DNA from: Nocardioides sp. zg-1230
GTDB lineage: Bacteria; Actinomycetota; Actinomycetes; Propionibacteriales; Nocardioidaceae
Assembly (NCBI RefSeq): GCF_013155335.1
Contig: NZ_JABJQZ010000005.1
Coordinates: 62,001-126,000 of the forward strand
Length of the DNA: 64,000 nucleotides
Direction of reading: 5' to 3'
A program made the position numbers and the translations under genes. The notes beneath the pieces are model-generated. The model did no database searches. It was not told the origin of the DNA and saw only the letters and a program-made list of their open reading frames with translations. Shown one piece after another: positions 23,517 to 34,313 of this stretch (within the stretch, counting starts at the first letter, position 1; each line of letters starts with the position of its first letter).

Positions 23517-24977
23517 TCAGGTGCCGCAGAACGTCGTGTAGGCGCCGAACGAGTCGGGTGCGGGCTCGGCGTGGCGCTCGAGGCCCGAGCGCTCGTCGTA
23601 CGGCGACGAGACGGCCTCGAGCAGCCGGTCGAGCGGTGCCAGGTCGCCGTCGGTGGCGGCGGTCAGCGCCTCCTCGACGAGGTGGTTGCGGGGCACGTAC
23701 ACCGGGTTGGTGCAGTCCATCGCCGCGGCATCGGGGCCGAGCGCGAGCCACCGGGTGGTCCACGCGTCGAAGCCGGCCAGGTCCAGGAACATCCCGCGCG
23801 CCGGCTCCGCGTCGCCCCGAGCGGCAGCGCCGAGCCTGCGGAAGAACGACGTGTGGTCGACGTGGTCGGCCTGCAGCAGCGCAATGAGCTCGGCCGTGAT
23901 GCTCGACGCCTCCGCGCGATCGACGCCGTCGGGCAGGCCCAGCTTGGCGCGCATGCCCGACGACCAGGCGGCGGAGTAGTGCTCGCGGAAGGCGCCGAGC
24001 GACTCGACCGCGATCGCGACGGCCGCGTCCTGGTCGTCGGCCAGGAGCGGCAGGATCGCCTCGGCGAAGCGGGCGAGGTTCCACTCGGCGGCGACCGGCT
24101 GGTTGCCGTAGGCGTAGCGCCCGCCGGTGTCGATGGAGCTGAAGACGGTGGCCGGGTCGAAGGCGTCGATGAACGCGCACGGTCCGTAGTCGATCGTCTC
24201 ACCCGAGATGGTCATGTTGTCGGTGTTCATCACGCCGTGGACGAAGCCGACCAGCATCCACTGCGCGACCAGGGTGGCCTGGGCGGCGACCACCGCCTCG
24301 AACAGCGCGAGGTGGGGGTGCTCGGCCGCGGCGGCCGCGGGGTGGTGGCGGGCGATCGCGTGGTCGGCCAGGCGGCCCAGCAGGTCGATGTCGTCGGTGG
24401 CGCGGGCGTACTGGAAGGTGCCGACGCGCAGGTGGCTGCTCGCCACCCGGGCCAGCACGGCACCGGGCAGCACGGTCTCGCGCTGCACGGGGCGACCGGT
24501 CGAGACGACGGCGAGGCTGCGGGTGGTGGGGATGCCGAGGGCGTGCATCGCCTCGCTGACGACGTGCTCGCGGAGCATCGGGCCGACCGCGGCGAGGCCG
24601 TCGCCGCCGCGGGAGAACGGCGTACGACCCGAGCCCTTGAGGTGCAGGTCGCGCAGCCGCCCGGAGCCGTCGACGAGCTCACCGAGTAGAAGTGCCCGGC
24701 CGTCGCCGAGCCTGGGGGAGTAGCCGCCGAACTGGTGGCCGGCGTAGGCCTGCGCGACGGGCGTCGCCCCCTCGGGGACGCGGGTGCCGGTGAGGAGCCC
24801 GAGCCCGTCCCCGCGCAGCCAGTCGGGGTCGAGGCCGAGCTCGCGGGCCAGGGGCTCGTTGAGGATGAGCACCCGGGGATCCGGGGTGTCGACGGCCTGC
24901 CACGGCAGGGCCAGCTCAGGCAGCTCCCGCGCGAAGCGGCTGTCGAGGGCGAGGGTCGGGGTGGGTGCCGAGGTCAC
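23517..24977 (-). CDS. selO: Protein adenylyltransferase SelO (YdiU/UPF0061)
   Basis: The 486-residue protein is a SelO pseudokinase that transfers AMP to Ser, Thr or Tyr of target proteins, a redox-linked activity. Hallmarks are [80 protein letters not shown] and the C-terminal TFCGT, whose Cys occupies the selenocysteine position of eukaryotic SelO. GTG 24977 opens directly on the conserved N-terminus ([13 protein letters not shown]). It lies 47 bases downstream of prfC on the same strand. Confidence 0.95.
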   Translation of the reverse strand: MTSAPTPTLALDSRFARELPELALPWQAVDTPDPRVLILNEPLARELGLDPDWLRGDGLGLLTGTRVPEGATPVAQAYAGHQFGGYSPRLGDGRALLLGELVDGSGRLRDLHLKGSGRTPFSRGGDGLAAVGPMLREHVVSEAMHALGIPTTRSLAVVSTGRPVQRETVLPGAVLARVASSHLRVGTFQYARATDDIDLLGRLADHAIARHHPAAAAAEHPHLALFEAVVAAQATLVAQWMLVGFVHGVMNTDNMTISGETIDYGPCAFIDAFDPATVFSSIDTGGRYAYGNQPVAAEWNLARFAEAILPLLADDQDAAVAIAVESLGAFREHYSAAWSSGMRAKLGLPDGVDRAEASSITAELIALLQADHVDHTSFFRRLGAAARGDAEPARGMFLDLAGFDAWTTRWLALGPDAAAMDCTNPVYVPRNHLVEEALTAATDGDLAPLDRLLEAVSSPYDERSGLERHAEPAPDSFGAYTTFCGT

Positions 24978-25024
24978 TCCCTCGACGATACGCGGCGTGC
25001 GGGGACGCAGGCGCTCAGCTGGAC

Positions 25025-26590
25025 TCAGCCGCCGCCGGCCGGCAGGGCCTCGAGCATGATGTCGGGGTTGTCGCGGGCCGTGACCTGGGCGCGCCACTGG
25101 TCGACGAACAGGGCCATCCGGGTGCCGTCGCTGCGCTCGAGCACCTCGACCCCGCGCTTGCCGGCGAGGGCCGCGGCGCCGTCGGCGTCGGTGCGCCGGG
25201 CGACCTGGTAGTCGAGCCGGGAGAGGCGGATGGGGGAGTTGAACTCGTTGGTCATGCGGTCCTCGACGACCTCGAACTGCATCGGGCCGACGGCGGCGAG
25301 GACCGGGTTCTGGTCGCCGCGCAGGTCGGAGCGCAACACCTGCACGACGCCCTCCTGGTCGAGCTGTTCGATGCCGCGCCGGAACTGCTTGTAGCGGCCG
25401 ATGTCGCCGGCGCTGGCCGTGACGAAGTGCTCGGGCGCGAAGCTCGGGACGGGCGGGTACTCGATCGCGTCACCGACGTAGACGGTGTCGCCCACCCGCA
25501 GCGCCTGGGCGTTGACGAAGCCGATGATGTCGCCGGGCTCGGCGCTCTCCACCGCGGCGGTGTCGCGGCCGAACACCGACTGGGCGAACTTGGTGGCGAA
25601 GGGACGCCCGCTGGCCGCGTGGGTGACGACCATCCCGCGCTCGAAGGTCCCGGACACGACCCGGGCGTAGGCGAGCCGGTCGCGGTGCGCGTTGTTCATC
25701 CCCGACTGCACCTTGAAGACGAACGCGCTGAAGTCGTCGGTGGTCTCGCGCACCGAGCCGTCGACACCCGCGGTGGCGCTGGGGTCGGGTGCGATGTCGA
25801 GCAGCAGGTCGAGCAGCTGGGCGACGCCGAAGTTCTGCAGGGCCGAGGCGAACATGACCGGGGTCGTCTCGCCGGCGAGGAAGCGCTCCTGGTCGTGGTC
25901 GGCGTCGTCGAGGGTGAGCAGCTCGTGCTCCTCGAACGCCGCCCTCCACTGGAAGGCGTCGTCGTCCTCGACCTCGTCGGCCCCCATCCGTCGCTCGGGG
26001 GCGCGGGTCGCGCCGCCGGCGGTGCGGGTGTACTTCACGAACTCGCCGGTACGCCGGTCCAGCACCCCGCGGAAGTCACCGGCCTCGCCGACGGGCCAGG
26101 TCAGGGGCGTCGGCCGGAGCTTGATCTTCTCCTGGATGAGGTCCATCAGCTCGAGCGCCGACAGCCCGGGCCGATCCCACTTGTTGATGACGGTCAGGAC
26201 CGGGATGCCGCGCAGGGCGCACACCTTGAAGAGCTTGAGCGTCTGCGGCTCCAGCCCCTTTCCGGCGTCGACCAGCATCACGGCGGAGTCGACGGCGGAG
26301 AGCACGCGGTAGGTGTCCTCGGAGAAGTCGCTGTGGCCGGGGGTGTCGACGAGGTTGATGACGTGGTCGCGGTAGACGAACTGCAGGGCCGCCGAGGTGA
26401 TCGAGATGCCGCGGGCCTTCTCCATCGCCATCCAGTCCGAGACCGTGGCGCGCCGGTCGCCCTTGCCGTGCACCGCTCCGGCCTCGGTGATGACCCGCGC
26501 GTGCAGGGCGAGGGCCTCGGTGAGGGTGGACTTGCCGGCGTCCGGGTGGCTGATGACGGCGAAGGTACGGCGGGGGCGGGTGTCGGGCAC
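25025..26590 (-). CDS. prfC: Peptide chain release factor 3
   Basis: The 521-residue GTPase recycles RF1 and RF2 from the ribosome after termination. It has G1 SHPDAGKST (14-22), G2 region [14 protein letters not shown]3 DTPGHSDF, G4 NKWDRPG, and the RF3-specific middle and C-terminal parts ([53 protein letters not shown]). Length and order are normal. It starts at ATG 26590, 68 bases after the GAF-ANTAR gene cluster on the same strand. Confidence 0.96.
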   Translation of the reverse strand: MPDTRPRRTFAVISHPDAGKSTLTEALALHARVITEAGAVHGKGDRRATVSDWMAMEKARGISITSAALQFVYRDHVINLVDTPGHSDFSEDTYRVLSAVDSAVMLVDAGKGLEPQTLKLFKVCALRGIPVLTVINKWDRPGLSALELMDLIQEKIKLRPTPLTWPVGEAGDFRGVLDRRTGEFVKYTRTAGGATRAPERRMGADEVEDDDAFQWRAAFEEHELLTLDDADHDQERFLAGETTPVMFASALQNFGVAQLLDLLLDIAPDPSATAGVDGSVRETTDDFSAFVFKVQSGMNNAHRDRLAYARVVSGTFERGMVVTHAASGRPFATKFAQSVFGRDTAAVESAEPGDIIGFVNAQALRVGDTVYVGDAIEYPPVPSFAPEHFVTASAGDIGRYKQFRRGIEQLDQEGVVQVLRSDLRGDQNPVLAAVGPMQFEVVEDRMTNEFNSPIRLSRLDYQVARRTDADGAAALAGKRGVEVLERSDGTRMALFVDQWRAQVTARDNPDIMLEALPAGGG

Positions 26591-26658
26591 CGCGCGAATC
26601 TACCGGCCGACCCGCTCGACGTCCGCTTCGCCGGTGGAGCGGGCTGGCCGTCCGGGGG

Positions 26659-27426
26659 TCACTCGTCGTGGAGCCCCACGACGACGTGGGCCAGGCGGCT
26701 GACCGGGATGCCGGCGCGTCGTGCCGCGTCCTCGAGCTGCGCCCTGGCCTCGACCACCGGGATGTCGCGCTGTGCAGCGATGATTCCCGTGGCGGCGTCC
26801 AGGACCGCAGCCTCCCGCAGTCGGCCCGGCGCCTCGCGGGCGGTGCTCCGCGTCGCGAACGCGAGGTCGGCGTTGGTGACCGCTCCGGGAGCCCAGGCGC
26901 CGAAGGCGTCGGCCAGCTGCTGGTGCCTGCCTGCAAAGGTGTCCGCGGCGCGACCGTAGAGGTTGACCGTCGCGACGACGTCGCCGTCGGCCGCCACCAC
27001 GGGAAGGGTCAGGGTGCTGTGCACACCGGCCGCCGCACTCGCCTGGGCGAAGTCCTGCCACCGGTCCTCGCCCAGCAGACCTCCGGGCGACGTCGCGATG
27101 CCGTGGCCGAGGTCGATGGCGTCGACGCACGGACCGCTGCTCACGTACTGCACGGCGTCCAGCGTGGCGATCTCCTCGTCGGTGGCGACCAGGGTGAAGG
27201 TGACGCCGAGCTCACGGGAGGCGACACTCACCCCGACGAGTCCCGGCGCGACCTCACGGGCGCTGTCGGCGGCTGCGACCAGGCCTGCCACCAGGGCTCC
27301 GTCGTCTACGGTGGCCTCGAGCTCGTCGAGGGCCTGCAGGGTCTCGGGGATGAGTTCCACGGCGCTCGGTACCCGCGAGCGACCGGCCGCATGCCGGGTC
27401 GGCGATGCCGGGTCGGTCGGGGTCAA
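26659..27426 (-). CDS. GAF and ANTAR domain regulator (divergent ANTAR)
   Basis: The 255-residue protein has a GAF domain (about 45-180: GLVGVSVASRELGVTFTLVA, SSGPCVDAIDLG, STLTLPVVAADGDVVATVNL) and a C-terminal ANTAR-like three-helix region (AAVLDAATGIIAAQRDIPVV then EARAQLEDAARRAGIPVSRL). ANTAR domains bind paired hexaloop hairpins in nascent RNA and prevent termination. The ANTAR core here is the most diverged of the three neighbours. Its ATG overlaps the stop of the next upstream GAF-ANTAR gene by 4 bases. Confidence 0.87.
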   Translation of the reverse strand: MTPTDPASPTRHAAGRSRVPSAVELIPETLQALDELEATVDDGALVAGLVAAADSAREVAPGLVGVSVASRELGVTFTLVATDEEIATLDAVQYVSSGPCVDAIDLGHGIATSPGGLLGEDRWQDFAQASAAAGVHSTLTLPVVAADGDVVATVNLYGRAADTFAGRHQQLADAFGAWAPGAVTNADLAFATRSTAREAPGRLREAAVLDAATGIIAAQRDIPVVEARAQLEDAARRAGIPVSRLAHVVVGLHDE

Positions 27427-28121
27427 CCGCGCCGCGCGGCAGCGTTGCTCGCCTGCACGAGCTCCCGCGCGACGTCACGGAGCTTGTGGTTGCTCGTGGA
27501 CGACGCCCGCACCAGGAACTGGAAGGCCCGGTCCTCGTCGACCTGGTAGCGCTCCATGACGATGCCGATGGCCTGACCGATCACCTTGCGAGAGGCGATC
27601 GCCTCGGTGAGCTGGTGCTCCTTCCGTGCGTGTCCGAGGGCGATCGAGGCGTGGGTCGCGAAGAGTCGGGCAGCCAGGACCGCGTCGGGGTCGACCTCGT
27701 CGGAGGAGGTCGAGTAGAGGTTCAGCCCGCCGATCGTGCGGCCGTCGTCGTAGAGGTGCAGTCCGAGCTGCGAGCGGAGCCCCAGCTCCACGGCGCGCGG
27801 CGCATAGCGCGGCCAACGCTGGTCGTGCCGGATGTCATCGACCAGCACGTCGCGCTGGGTGGTGATCGACTCGTAGCAGGGGCCCTCGCGCAGCTCGTAC
27901 TGAAGGGCGTCGAGCACCGGCACCAGGTCACCGGCGCGTGCCTTGGTCTCGATCGTGCCATCGCGGTGGGTGAGGGAGATGCCGACGTGCTCGAAGCCGG
28001 GCACGGACGAGCGGGTCGCGAGCACGATGGCGTCCAGGGTCTCCTGCAGTGTCGTGCCCTGGTTGATCGCCGAGGCGGCCTGTGCCAGTGCCTCAGCCAG
28101 GGGGAGGGGGGTGTCGTTCAT
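27423..28121 (-). CDS. GAF and ANTAR domain regulator
   Basis: The 232-residue protein has a GAF domain (FEHVGISLTHRDGTIETKAR, REGPCYESITTQRDVLVDDI, GGLNLYSTSSDEVD) and a typical ANTAR domain (KVIGQAIGIVMERYQVDEDR then AFQFLVRASSTSNHKLRDVA). It should sense a small ligand or redox state through GAF and act as an RNA-binding antiterminator. It lies between two homologues on the same strand, 31 bases after one and overlapping the next by 4 bases. Confidence 0.92.
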   Translation of the reverse strand: MNDTPLPLAEALAQAASAINQGTTLQETLDAIVLATRSSVPGFEHVGISLTHRDGTIETKARAGDLVPVLDALQYELREGPCYESITTQRDVLVDDIRHDQRWPRYAPRAVELGLRSQLGLHLYDDGRTIGGLNLYSTSSDEVDPDAVLAARLFATHASIALGHARKEHQLTEAIASRKVIGQAIGIVMERYQVDEDRAFQFLVRASSTSNHKLRDVARELVQASNAAARRG

Positions 28122-28152
28122 GGGCTCTTCCGATCCGCGCGTCGTCGCGGAC

Positions 28153-28923
28153 TCATCGGGCGGGGACGCCTGCGGCGGGGACGCCTGCGGCGGGGCCCGG
28201 GGCCGCGCTCCGACCCTGGGGGACGGGCTCGCCGCGGCTCGACGCCTTCGCCGTCCCGACGGAGTCGACGAGCTCCTGGGCGACGACGCGCACCTTCAGG
28301 TTCTGCGTGCTGGCCAGGCGGGTCAGGTAGCTGAAGGCAGCGGGCTGGTTCATGCCGTAGCGCTCCATGATGATGCCGACGGCCGCGCCGATCAGCGTGC
28401 GCGTGCCGATCGCCGTGCTCAGCTGCTCGGTCTTGAGCACGTGGCCGAGGGCCAGCCCGGCATGGATGGCGAAGTGCTCGGCGACTCCCACCGACCCGGG
28501 GTCGATGTCCGACGAGGAGGTGGAGTGCAGGTTGAGGCAGAGGACGCCGTTGGCCCCGCTGAGCAGCCTCACGCCGATCTGGGACCGCAGTCCCAGCCGG
28601 GTCGCCTGCGCGATGTAGGTCGGCCAGCGCTGCTCGTGGCGGGCGTCGCGCACCACGACGAGCTCCTCCTCCGACGCCTCGACGCACGGCCCTTCGTGGG
28701 AGCTCGACTGCACCTCGTCGAAGGAACGCGCCAGGTCGGAACCTGCCGCGAGGGTCTTCATGGATCCGTCCGCGTGGATCCTCGAGACGCTCACGTGCTC
28801 GAACTCCGGGAGGCACCGCTGCGCCTGCAGCACGATCTCCTCGAGGGTCGCGGCGGGGTCGGTCTGCGCGTGCACGGACGCGGTCGCGCCCGCGACGGTG
28901 TCCATGGATGGGTCGCCAGGCAT
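28153..28923 (-). CDS. GAF and ANTAR domain regulator, first of three in tandem
   Basis: The 256-residue protein has the same GAF-ANTAR architecture (FEHVSVSRIHADGSMKTLAA, SHEGPCVEASEEELVVVRDA, LCLNLHSTSSSDIDPGS; ANTAR: TLIGAAVGIIMERYGMNQPA then AFSYLTRLASTQNLKVRVVA). It is closest to the 232-residue neighbour, so these two look like a recent duplication. The C-terminus carries a short Pro/Ala tail ending AAGVPAAGVPAR, created by a tandem ggggacgcctgcggc DNA repeat at about 28160-28195. ATG 28905 is an alternative start. Confidence 0.9.
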   Translation of the reverse strand: MPGDPSMDTVAGATASVHAQTDPAATLEEIVLQAQRCLPEFEHVSVSRIHADGSMKTLAAGSDLARSFDEVQSSSHEGPCVEASEEELVVVRDARHEQRWPTYIAQATRLGLRSQIGVRLLSGANGVLCLNLHSTSSSDIDPGSVGVAEHFAIHAGLALGHVLKTEQLSTAIGTRTLIGAAVGIIMERYGMNQPAAFSYLTRLASTQNLKVRVVAQELVDSVGTAKASSRGEPVPQGRSAAPGPAAGVPAAGVPAR

Positions 28924-29033
28924 GCGCGCACTCCTCCGCTGGTCGCGGCCCGCGAGGGCGGCATGGGTTGGGGGCGACAGGATACGCCGCTCACCCCTGC
29001 CGCCGTCTCCGGATCTCTCGAGGTGCGACGCGC

Positions 29034-30257
29034 TCAGACCACCTGCCGGGCGAGCGCGGCGTCGACCGCTCGGGGGGAGAGCACCGAGTCGAGGGCGAGC
29101 CGCACGCAGCCGACCAGCCCGGCCCGGTCGCCGTACGCCGCCGGGACGACCTGGAGGTCCCGCCCCGCGAGGGCCGTGGTGGCGCTGAAGACGCCCTCGC
29201 GCAGGCCGGCGGAGAACGTGTCGAAGGCGCCGGCCATGTCGCCGCCGACGACGACGGTGCGCGGGTTGAGCACGGTGACCGTCGCGGCGAGCGCCGCGCC
29301 GATGTGACGGCCCGACTCGCGCACCACGGCGCGCGCCCGTCCGTTGCCCCGCTGGGCGGCGGCGACCAGGTCGCGCACGTGGTGGACGTCCGCACCGTCG
29401 GCGCGGAGCCGCTCGACCAGCGCCCACCCGCTCGCCACGGTCTCCAGGCACCCGGCCTCGCCGCAGCGGCAGCGCAGCTCGGCGGCGGCCGCGACCTTGA
29501 CGTGTCCGAGCTGGCCGGCGGCGTTGCGGTGCCCGCGGACGAGCCGCCCGTCGGCGACGATCGCGAGGCCGATGCCGGTCGACGCCTTGAGCACGAGCGC
29601 CTCGTCGTGCTCGAGGACCGTCGGCTCGTCGTCCGCGCGGGCCGTGGGCATCTGCGACAGCGCCATGACCCGCATGTCGTTGTCGAGCGTGAGTGGCGCG
29701 CCGGTGACCTCCTGCAGGTAGGGCGCCAACGGGACGCCGTCCCACCCCGTGAGGGCAGGGGAGTCCACGCTCATCGCCCGCTGCGGATCGACCGTCCCGG
29801 CCAGCGACATGCCCACGCCGCGCACGTCGTCACCGCTCCGGCCGAGCTCGCCCAGCATGCGGTCGAGGTGGCTGACCACCAACGGCATCAGGACGTCGGG
29901 CCCGTGACCGGTCTCCTGGTCGAGGCTCACCGACGCGAGCTCGGTGCCGTCGAGCGAGCTGATCGAGAGCTGCGAGCGGCTGCGGCCGACGGCGATCCCG
30001 AGGACGAGCCCTGCCGCACCGTTGAGGACGAGCGTCGTGGCGGGGCGCCCCCCGGTCGCCGACTCCTCCTCGCCCTCCAGCACGAGCCCCGCCTCGGCGA
30101 GGGCAGTGAGGCGGGCGTTGACCGCGGTGCGGGACAAGCCGGTCGCCCGGCCGAGGGCGCCGCGCGTGGCGGCCTGGCCGGACCGGATGAGGGCCAGCAC
30201 CTCGCCGGCGGTCGCCGCAGGCAGGACCGGCGGCGGGGGCGGGGAGGTCTGGGTCAT
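29034..30257 (-). CDS. ROK-family transcriptional regulator / sugar kinase-like protein
   Basis: The 407-residue protein has an N-terminal winged HTH (ATRGALGRATGLSRTAVNAR) and a ROK domain with GIAVGRSRSQL, GVGMSLAGTVDPQ, LKASTGIGLAIV, the zinc motif CRCGEAGCLE and VLNPRTVVVGGDMAG. NagC/XylR-type ROK proteins repress sugar genes and respond to sugars or sugar phosphates. The gene is divergent from zwf-edd-eda with only 90 bases between starts, so control of that operon is likely. Confidence 0.92.
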   Translation of the reverse strand: MTQTSPPPPPVLPAATAGEVLALIRSGQAATRGALGRATGLSRTAVNARLTALAEAGLVLEGEEESATGGRPATTLVLNGAAGLVLGIAVGRSRSQLSISSLDGTELASVSLDQETGHGPDVLMPLVVSHLDRMLGELGRSGDDVRGVGMSLAGTVDPQRAMSVDSPALTGWDGVPLAPYLQEVTGAPLTLDNDMRVMALSQMPTARADDEPTVLEHDEALVLKASTGIGLAIVADGRLVRGHRNAAGQLGHVKVAAAAELRCRCGEAGCLETVASGWALVERLRADGADVHHVRDLVAAAQRGNGRARAVVRESGRHIGAALAATVTVLNPRTVVVGGDMAGAFDTFSAGLREGVFSATTALAGRDLQVVPAAYGDRAGLVGCVRLALDSVLSPRAVDAALARQVV

Positions 30258-30287
30258 GGTGGGCCTGATTGTGGCACCAGCAAATAT

Positions 30288-30322
30288 GTCCTGAAAAGAC
30301 GTAAGTTCCGTTGCATCAGGAC
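30288..30322. promoter_or_regulatory. Inverted repeat operator candidate between ROK gene and zwf
   Basis: GTCCTGA (30288-30294) and TCAGGAC (30316-30322) are perfect 7-bp inverted arms separated by 21 bases, half-site centres 28 bp apart. They flank an AT-richer stretch and overlap the predicted zwf -35. A ROK repressor dimer or looped tetramer could bind here; no direct evidence exists. Confidence 0.45.
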
Positions 30323-30339
30323 GGAAGCATCCGTACGGT
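30311..30339 (+). promoter_or_regulatory. zwf promoter, leaderless
   Basis: TTGCAT (30311-30316) and TACGGT (30334-30339) are separated by 17 bases. The expected start point is at or just before the zwf ATG at 30348, and no ribosome site is present, so a leaderless transcript is inferred. Confidence 0.45.
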
Positions 30340-30347
30340 GGTGCGTC

Positions 30348-31826
30348 ATGGACTCGATCACCCCCGTCGACGCCTGCGACTTCACCGTCTTCGGTGGCAC
30401 CGGCGACCTGGCCCTGCGCAAGCTGCTGCCGGCGCTCTACCTGCGCGACCGTGACGGGCAGCTGCCCGACGGCTTCCGGGTCATCGGCGTCTCCCGCGCG
30501 GAGGTGGACGACGAGGGCTACCGCGCTCTCGTGGCCGGTGCCCTGCGTGAGCACCTGGTGGCCGAGGACCTCGACGCCGCGGTCGTCGAGCGGCTGCTCG
30601 GCCGCCTGCACCACGTGCGGCTCGACGTCGCCGACGTCGCCGCGTGGCACCAGCTGCACGACCGGCTCAAGGACGGCGCCGCCTCCGACGACGTCATCCG
30701 GGTCTTCTACCTCGCGGTCGCCCCGGGCCTGTTCGGGACCATCTGCGAGCACCTCGACGAGGCCGGTCTGGTGACCGAGCGGTCGCGCGTCGTGCTCGAG
30801 AAGCCGATGGGCACCGACCTCGCAACCGCCCAGCAGGTCAACGCCGCGGTCGGTCGCGTCTTCGAGGAGTCGAGCATCTTCCGCATCGACCACTACCTCG
30901 GCAAGGAGAGCGTGCAGAACCTCCTCGTCACCCGCTTCGCCAACACCTTCCTCGAGCCGCTGTGGAACAGCGGGTGGGTCGACCACGTGCAGATCACGGT
31001 CTCGGAGTCGATCGGCGTCGGTGACCGCGGCTCCTACTACGACCGCTCCGGCGCGCTGCGCGACATGGTGCAGAACCACCTGCTGCAGCTGCTGTGCCTG
31101 GTCGCGATGGAGCCGCCGACCTACGTCGACCGCGAGACCGTGCGCGACGAGAAGCTCAAGGTGCTCCAGGCGCTGCGGCCGATGACGCCCGAGCTGGTCG
31201 ACCGCGACACCGTGGCCGGGCAGTACGCCGCCGGGCTGTGCGAGGGCCGCCCCGCGGCGTCGTACGCCGACGAGGTGGGCCACGCCAGCAGCACCGAGAC
31301 CTTCGTGGCGCTGCGCACCGAGGTGCAGAACTGGCGCTGGGCCGGCGTGCCGTTCTACCTGCGCACCGGCAAGCGGATGCCCGAGCGGGTCTCGGAGATC
31401 GTCGTGGTCTTCAAGGAGCCGCCGCACGCGATGTTCCCCCACAGCGAGGGCCCGACCGAGCCCAACCGGCTCCACATCCGCGTCCAGCCCGACGAGGGCA
31501 TGCGGTTGCACATGACGGCCAAGGAGCCCGGCCCCGGTGGCATCCGGCTGCGCCCGGTGTCGCTCGACCTCAGCTATGCCACCGCCTTCGGCGGCCGCTC
31601 GCCCGACGCCTACGAGCGGCTGCTCATGGACGTCGTGCGAGGCAACACCACCCTGTTCATGCGCCGCGACGAGGTCGAGGCCGCCTGGACCTGGGTGGCC
31701 CCCATCCTCGAGCGCTGGTCCCAGCCCTCGCACCGGCCCCGGAGGTACCCGGCCGGCACGCACGGTCCCGTTGCCGCCGTCACGCTCCTCGAGCGCGACG
31801 GCCGATCCTGGCAGGAGACAGAATGA
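30348..31826 (+). CDS. zwf: Glucose-6-phosphate 1-dehydrogenase
   Basis: The 492-residue enzyme oxidises glucose-6-phosphate to 6-phosphogluconolactone with NAD(P)+. It has the N-terminal nucleotide motif [13 protein letters not shown] (about 14-26), the catalytic signature RIDHYLGKE (179-187) with the active-site Asp-His and Lys, LEKPMGTDL and [12 protein letters not shown]. The length is normal. It is the first gene of zwf-edd-eda and overlaps edd by 4 bases (ATGA). No pgl gene is in this operon. Confidence 0.96.
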   Translation: MDSITPVDACDFTVFGGTGDLALRKLLPALYLRDRDGQLPDGFRVIGVSRAEVDDEGYRALVAGALREHLVAEDLDAAVVERLLGRLHHVRLDVADVAAWHQLHDRLKDGAASDDVIRVFYLAVAPGLFGTICEHLDEAGLVTERSRVVLEKPMGTDLATAQQVNAAVGRVFEESSIFRIDHYLGKESVQNLLVTRFANTFLEPLWNSGWVDHVQITVSESIGVGDRGSYYDRSGALRDMVQNHLLQLLCLVAMEPPTYVDRETVRDEKLKVLQALRPMTPELVDRDTVAGQYAAGLCEGRPAASYADEVGHASSTETFVALRTEVQNWRWAGVPFYLRTGKRMPERVSEIVVVFKEPPHAMFPHSEGPTEPNRLHIRVQPDEGMRLHMTAKEPGPGGIRLRPVSLDLSYATAFGGRSPDAYERLLMDVVRGNTTLFMRRDEVEAAWTWVAPILERWSQPSHRPRRYPAGTHGPVAAVTLLERDGRSWQETE

Positions 31827-33700
31827 GCACCAGCCCGAAGGTCCACCCGGTCGTCGCGGAGGTCACCGACCGCATCGCGCGGCGCAGCGCCGCCACCCGT
31901 GCGGCGTACCTCGCCCGCACCGACGCCGCGATCCAGACGGGCCCGGCGCGCGGCCGGCTCGCCTGCGCCAACCTGGCCCACGGCTTCGCGGCCGCCGACG
32001 AGCCCGTGAAGTCGGGCCTGAGGTCGGGTCGCAAGCCCAACGTCGCGATCGTGTCGTCCTACAACGACATGCTCTCGGCCCACCAGCCCTTCCGCGACGT
32101 GCCCGAGGTGCTGAAGAAGGCGATCGTCCGGGCCGGCGGCCTCGCGCAGTTCGCCGGGGGAGTGCCCGCCATGTGCGACGGCATCACCCAGGGACGCGCG
32201 GGCATGGAGCTCTCCCTGTTCAGCCGCGACCTGATCGCCATGTCGACCGCCGTCGCGCTCTCCCACGACATGTTCGACGCCGCGATGATGCTCGGCGTCT
32301 GCGACAAGATCGTGCCCGGGCTGCTCATCGGCGCATTGTCGTTCGGCCACCTGCCCACCGTCTTCGTGCCGGCCGGCCCGATGCCGTCCGGCCTGCCCAA
32401 CGGGGAGAAGGCGCGCGTGCGCCAGCTCTACGCCGAGGGCAAGGTGGGGCGCGAGGAGCTGCTCGAGGCCGAGGCGGCGTCGTACCACTCGAAGGGCACG
32501 TGCACCTTCTACGGCACCGCCAACAGCAACCAGATGCTGATGGAGGTCATGGGCCTGCACCTGCCCGACGCGACCTTCGTGAACCCCGGCACCCCGCTGC
32601 GCGCCGCCCTCGACCGCGCAGCCGGCGAGCGTGCCGTGGCGATCACCCACGCGGGCGGCGAGCCCACCCCCGTCGGGCACCTCGTCGACGAGAGAGCGAT
32701 CGTCAACGCCTGCGTCGCCCTGCTGGCGACCGGCGGGTCGACCAACCACACGATGCACCTCGTCGCGATCGCCGCGGCCGCCGGCATCACGCTCACGTGG
32801 GACGACCTGTCCGACCTCTCGGCCGCCGTGCCGCTGCTGACGCGGATCTACCCCAACGGCTCGGCCGACATCAACCACTTCGTCGCCGCGGGCGGTACGC
32901 CGTTCCTGGTGCACACGCTGCTCAAGCACGGCTACCTCCACGACGACGTGCACACGGTGTCGGGCCGCGGCCTCTGGCGCCACACCCGCGAGGCCCGCCT
33001 CGACGGCGACCGGGTGACGTGGGAGGAGGGCCCCAAGCGGTCCCTCGACACCGACGTGCTGCGCGCGGCGGACGACCCGTTCGCCCCCGACGGCGGCCTG
33101 CGGATGCTCTCGGGTCGCCTCGGCCGCGCGGTCGTCAAGACCTCCGCGGTGAAGCCCGAGCACCGCGTCGTCACGGCCCCGGCCATGGTCTTCGACGACC
33201 AGGCCGACTTCCTCGCCGCGTTCGCCAAGGGCCGCCTCGACGGCCGCGACCTCGTCGCCGTGGTGCGCTACCAGGGGCCTGCCGCCAACGGCATGCCCGA
33301 GCTGCACAAGCTGATGCCGGCCCTCGGCGTGCTGCAGGACCGCGGCCAGCGGGTCGCGGTCGTCACCGACGGCCGGATGTCCGGCGCCTCAGGCAAGGTC
33401 CCGGCCGCCATCCACGTCACCCCCGAGGCCGCCCTCGGCGGCCCGCTGGCGCGGGTCCGCGACGGTGACCTCGTCACGGTCGACGCCGACACCGGGGTGC
33501 TCGAGGTGGAGCTCCCCGACGCCGAGTTCGAACGCCGTGAGACCACCGGCCGCGCACCCCACGACGTCGAGTGGGCCGGCACCGGCCGTGAGCTGTTCTC
33601 CGGCTTCCGGGCCATCGTCGGCACCGCCGAGACCGGCGCCAGCGTCATCCGTCCCCTGCCCGCCCCCACCGAGGAGGCCCCCGTTGTCCAGCCCGTCTGA
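31823..33700 (+). CDS. edd: Phosphogluconate dehydratase (Entner-Doudoroff)
   Basis: The 625-residue protein is a [4Fe-4S] dehydratase of the IlvD/Edd family converting 6-phosphogluconate to KDPG. It has [70 protein letters not shown], and [17 protein letters not shown]. Cys residues in the CDG and GTCTFYG motifs plus a third Cys fit cluster ligation. The length and the SNQM motif favour Edd over IlvD, and the flanking zwf and eda confirm it. Confidence 0.96.
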   Translation: MSTSPKVHPVVAEVTDRIARRSAATRAAYLARTDAAIQTGPARGRLACANLAHGFAAADEPVKSGLRSGRKPNVAIVSSYNDMLSAHQPFRDVPEVLKKAIVRAGGLAQFAGGVPAMCDGITQGRAGMELSLFSRDLIAMSTAVALSHDMFDAAMMLGVCDKIVPGLLIGALSFGHLPTVFVPAGPMPSGLPNGEKARVRQLYAEGKVGREELLEAEAASYHSKGTCTFYGTANSNQMLMEVMGLHLPDATFVNPGTPLRAALDRAAGERAVAITHAGGEPTPVGHLVDERAIVNACVALLATGGSTNHTMHLVAIAAAAGITLTWDDLSDLSAAVPLLTRIYPNGSADINHFVAAGGTPFLVHTLLKHGYLHDDVHTVSGRGLWRHTREARLDGDRVTWEEGPKRSLDTDVLRAADDPFAPDGGLRMLSGRLGRAVVKTSAVKPEHRVVTAPAMVFDDQADFLAAFAKGRLDGRDLVAVVRYQGPAANGMPELHKLMPALGVLQDRGQRVAVVTDGRMSGASGKVPAAIHVTPEAALGGPLARVRDGDLVTVDADTGVLEVELPDAEFERRETTGRAPHDVEWAGTGRELFSGFRAIVGTAETGASVIRPLPAPTEEAPVVQPV

Positions 33701-34313
33701 CTCGCTCCTCGCGTTGGTGCCCGTCGTGCCGGTGGTCGTGCTCGACGACCTCGACCACGCCGTGCCCGTCGCCCGGGCCCTCGTCGCCGGCGGCCTGCCG
33801 GTCATCGAGCTCACCCTGCGCACGCCGGTCGCCCTCGACGCCATCGCGGCCATCGCGGCCGAGGTGCCCGACATCCTGGTCGGCGCCGGCACGATCACCT
33901 CGCCCGAGCTCGTCTCGCGCGCCGTGGACGCCGGCGCGCAGTTCCTGGTCTCGCCCGGCACGACGCCCGGCCTGCTGCGGGAGATGGCCGGCTCCGGGGT
34001 CCCGTTCCTCCCCGGCACCGCCACCGTCTCTGAGGCGATGACCGTGCTCGAGGCCGGCTTCAGCGAGATGAAGTTCTTCCCGGCCGAGGCCTCCGGCGGG
34101 GCGACGTACCTGAGGTCGCTCGCCTCGCCGCTGCCGGCGGCCCGGTTCTGCCCGACGGGCGGCATCACGGCCGCGACGGCGCCGTCGTACCTCGCGCTGC
34201 CCAACGTCGGGTGCGTCGGCGGCTCGTGGCTCACCCCGGCCGACGCGCTCGCCGCCGGTGACTGGGACCGCGTCGCCACCCTGGCCCGGGAGGCTGCTGC
34301 GCTCGGCGCCTGA
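33684..34313 (+). CDS. eda: KDPG aldolase (2-dehydro-3-deoxy-phosphogluconate aldolase)
   Basis: The 209-residue class I aldolase cleaves KDPG to pyruvate and glyceraldehyde-3-phosphate. It has [15 protein letters not shown] with the catalytic Glu, [21 protein letters not shown], and [12 protein letters not shown] with the Schiff-base Lys, then RFCPTGGI. The start is TTG 33684, chosen because a strong GAGGAGG lies 7 bases upstream and the protein then begins just before the domain. It overlaps the end of edd by 17 bases. Confidence 0.94.
   Translation: MSSPSDSLLALVPVVPVVVLDDLDHAVPVARALVAGGLPVIELTLRTPVALDAIAAIAAEVPDILVGAGTITSPELVSRAVDAGAQFLVSPGTTPGLLREMAGSGVPFLPGTATVSEAMTVLEAGFSEMKFFPAEASGGATYLRSLASPLPAARFCPTGGITAATAPSYLALPNVGCVGGSWLTPADALAAGDWDRVATLAREAAALGA

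Noticed and set aside
23229..24689. Long plus-strand frame of 486 codons antisense to selO
   Set aside because: It is the complement of a well-conserved gene and lacks any recognisable domain.
28908..31826. 972-codon frame ending in zwf
   Set aside because: The first 480 residues are antisense to the ROK and GAF-ANTAR genes; real zwf starts at 30348.
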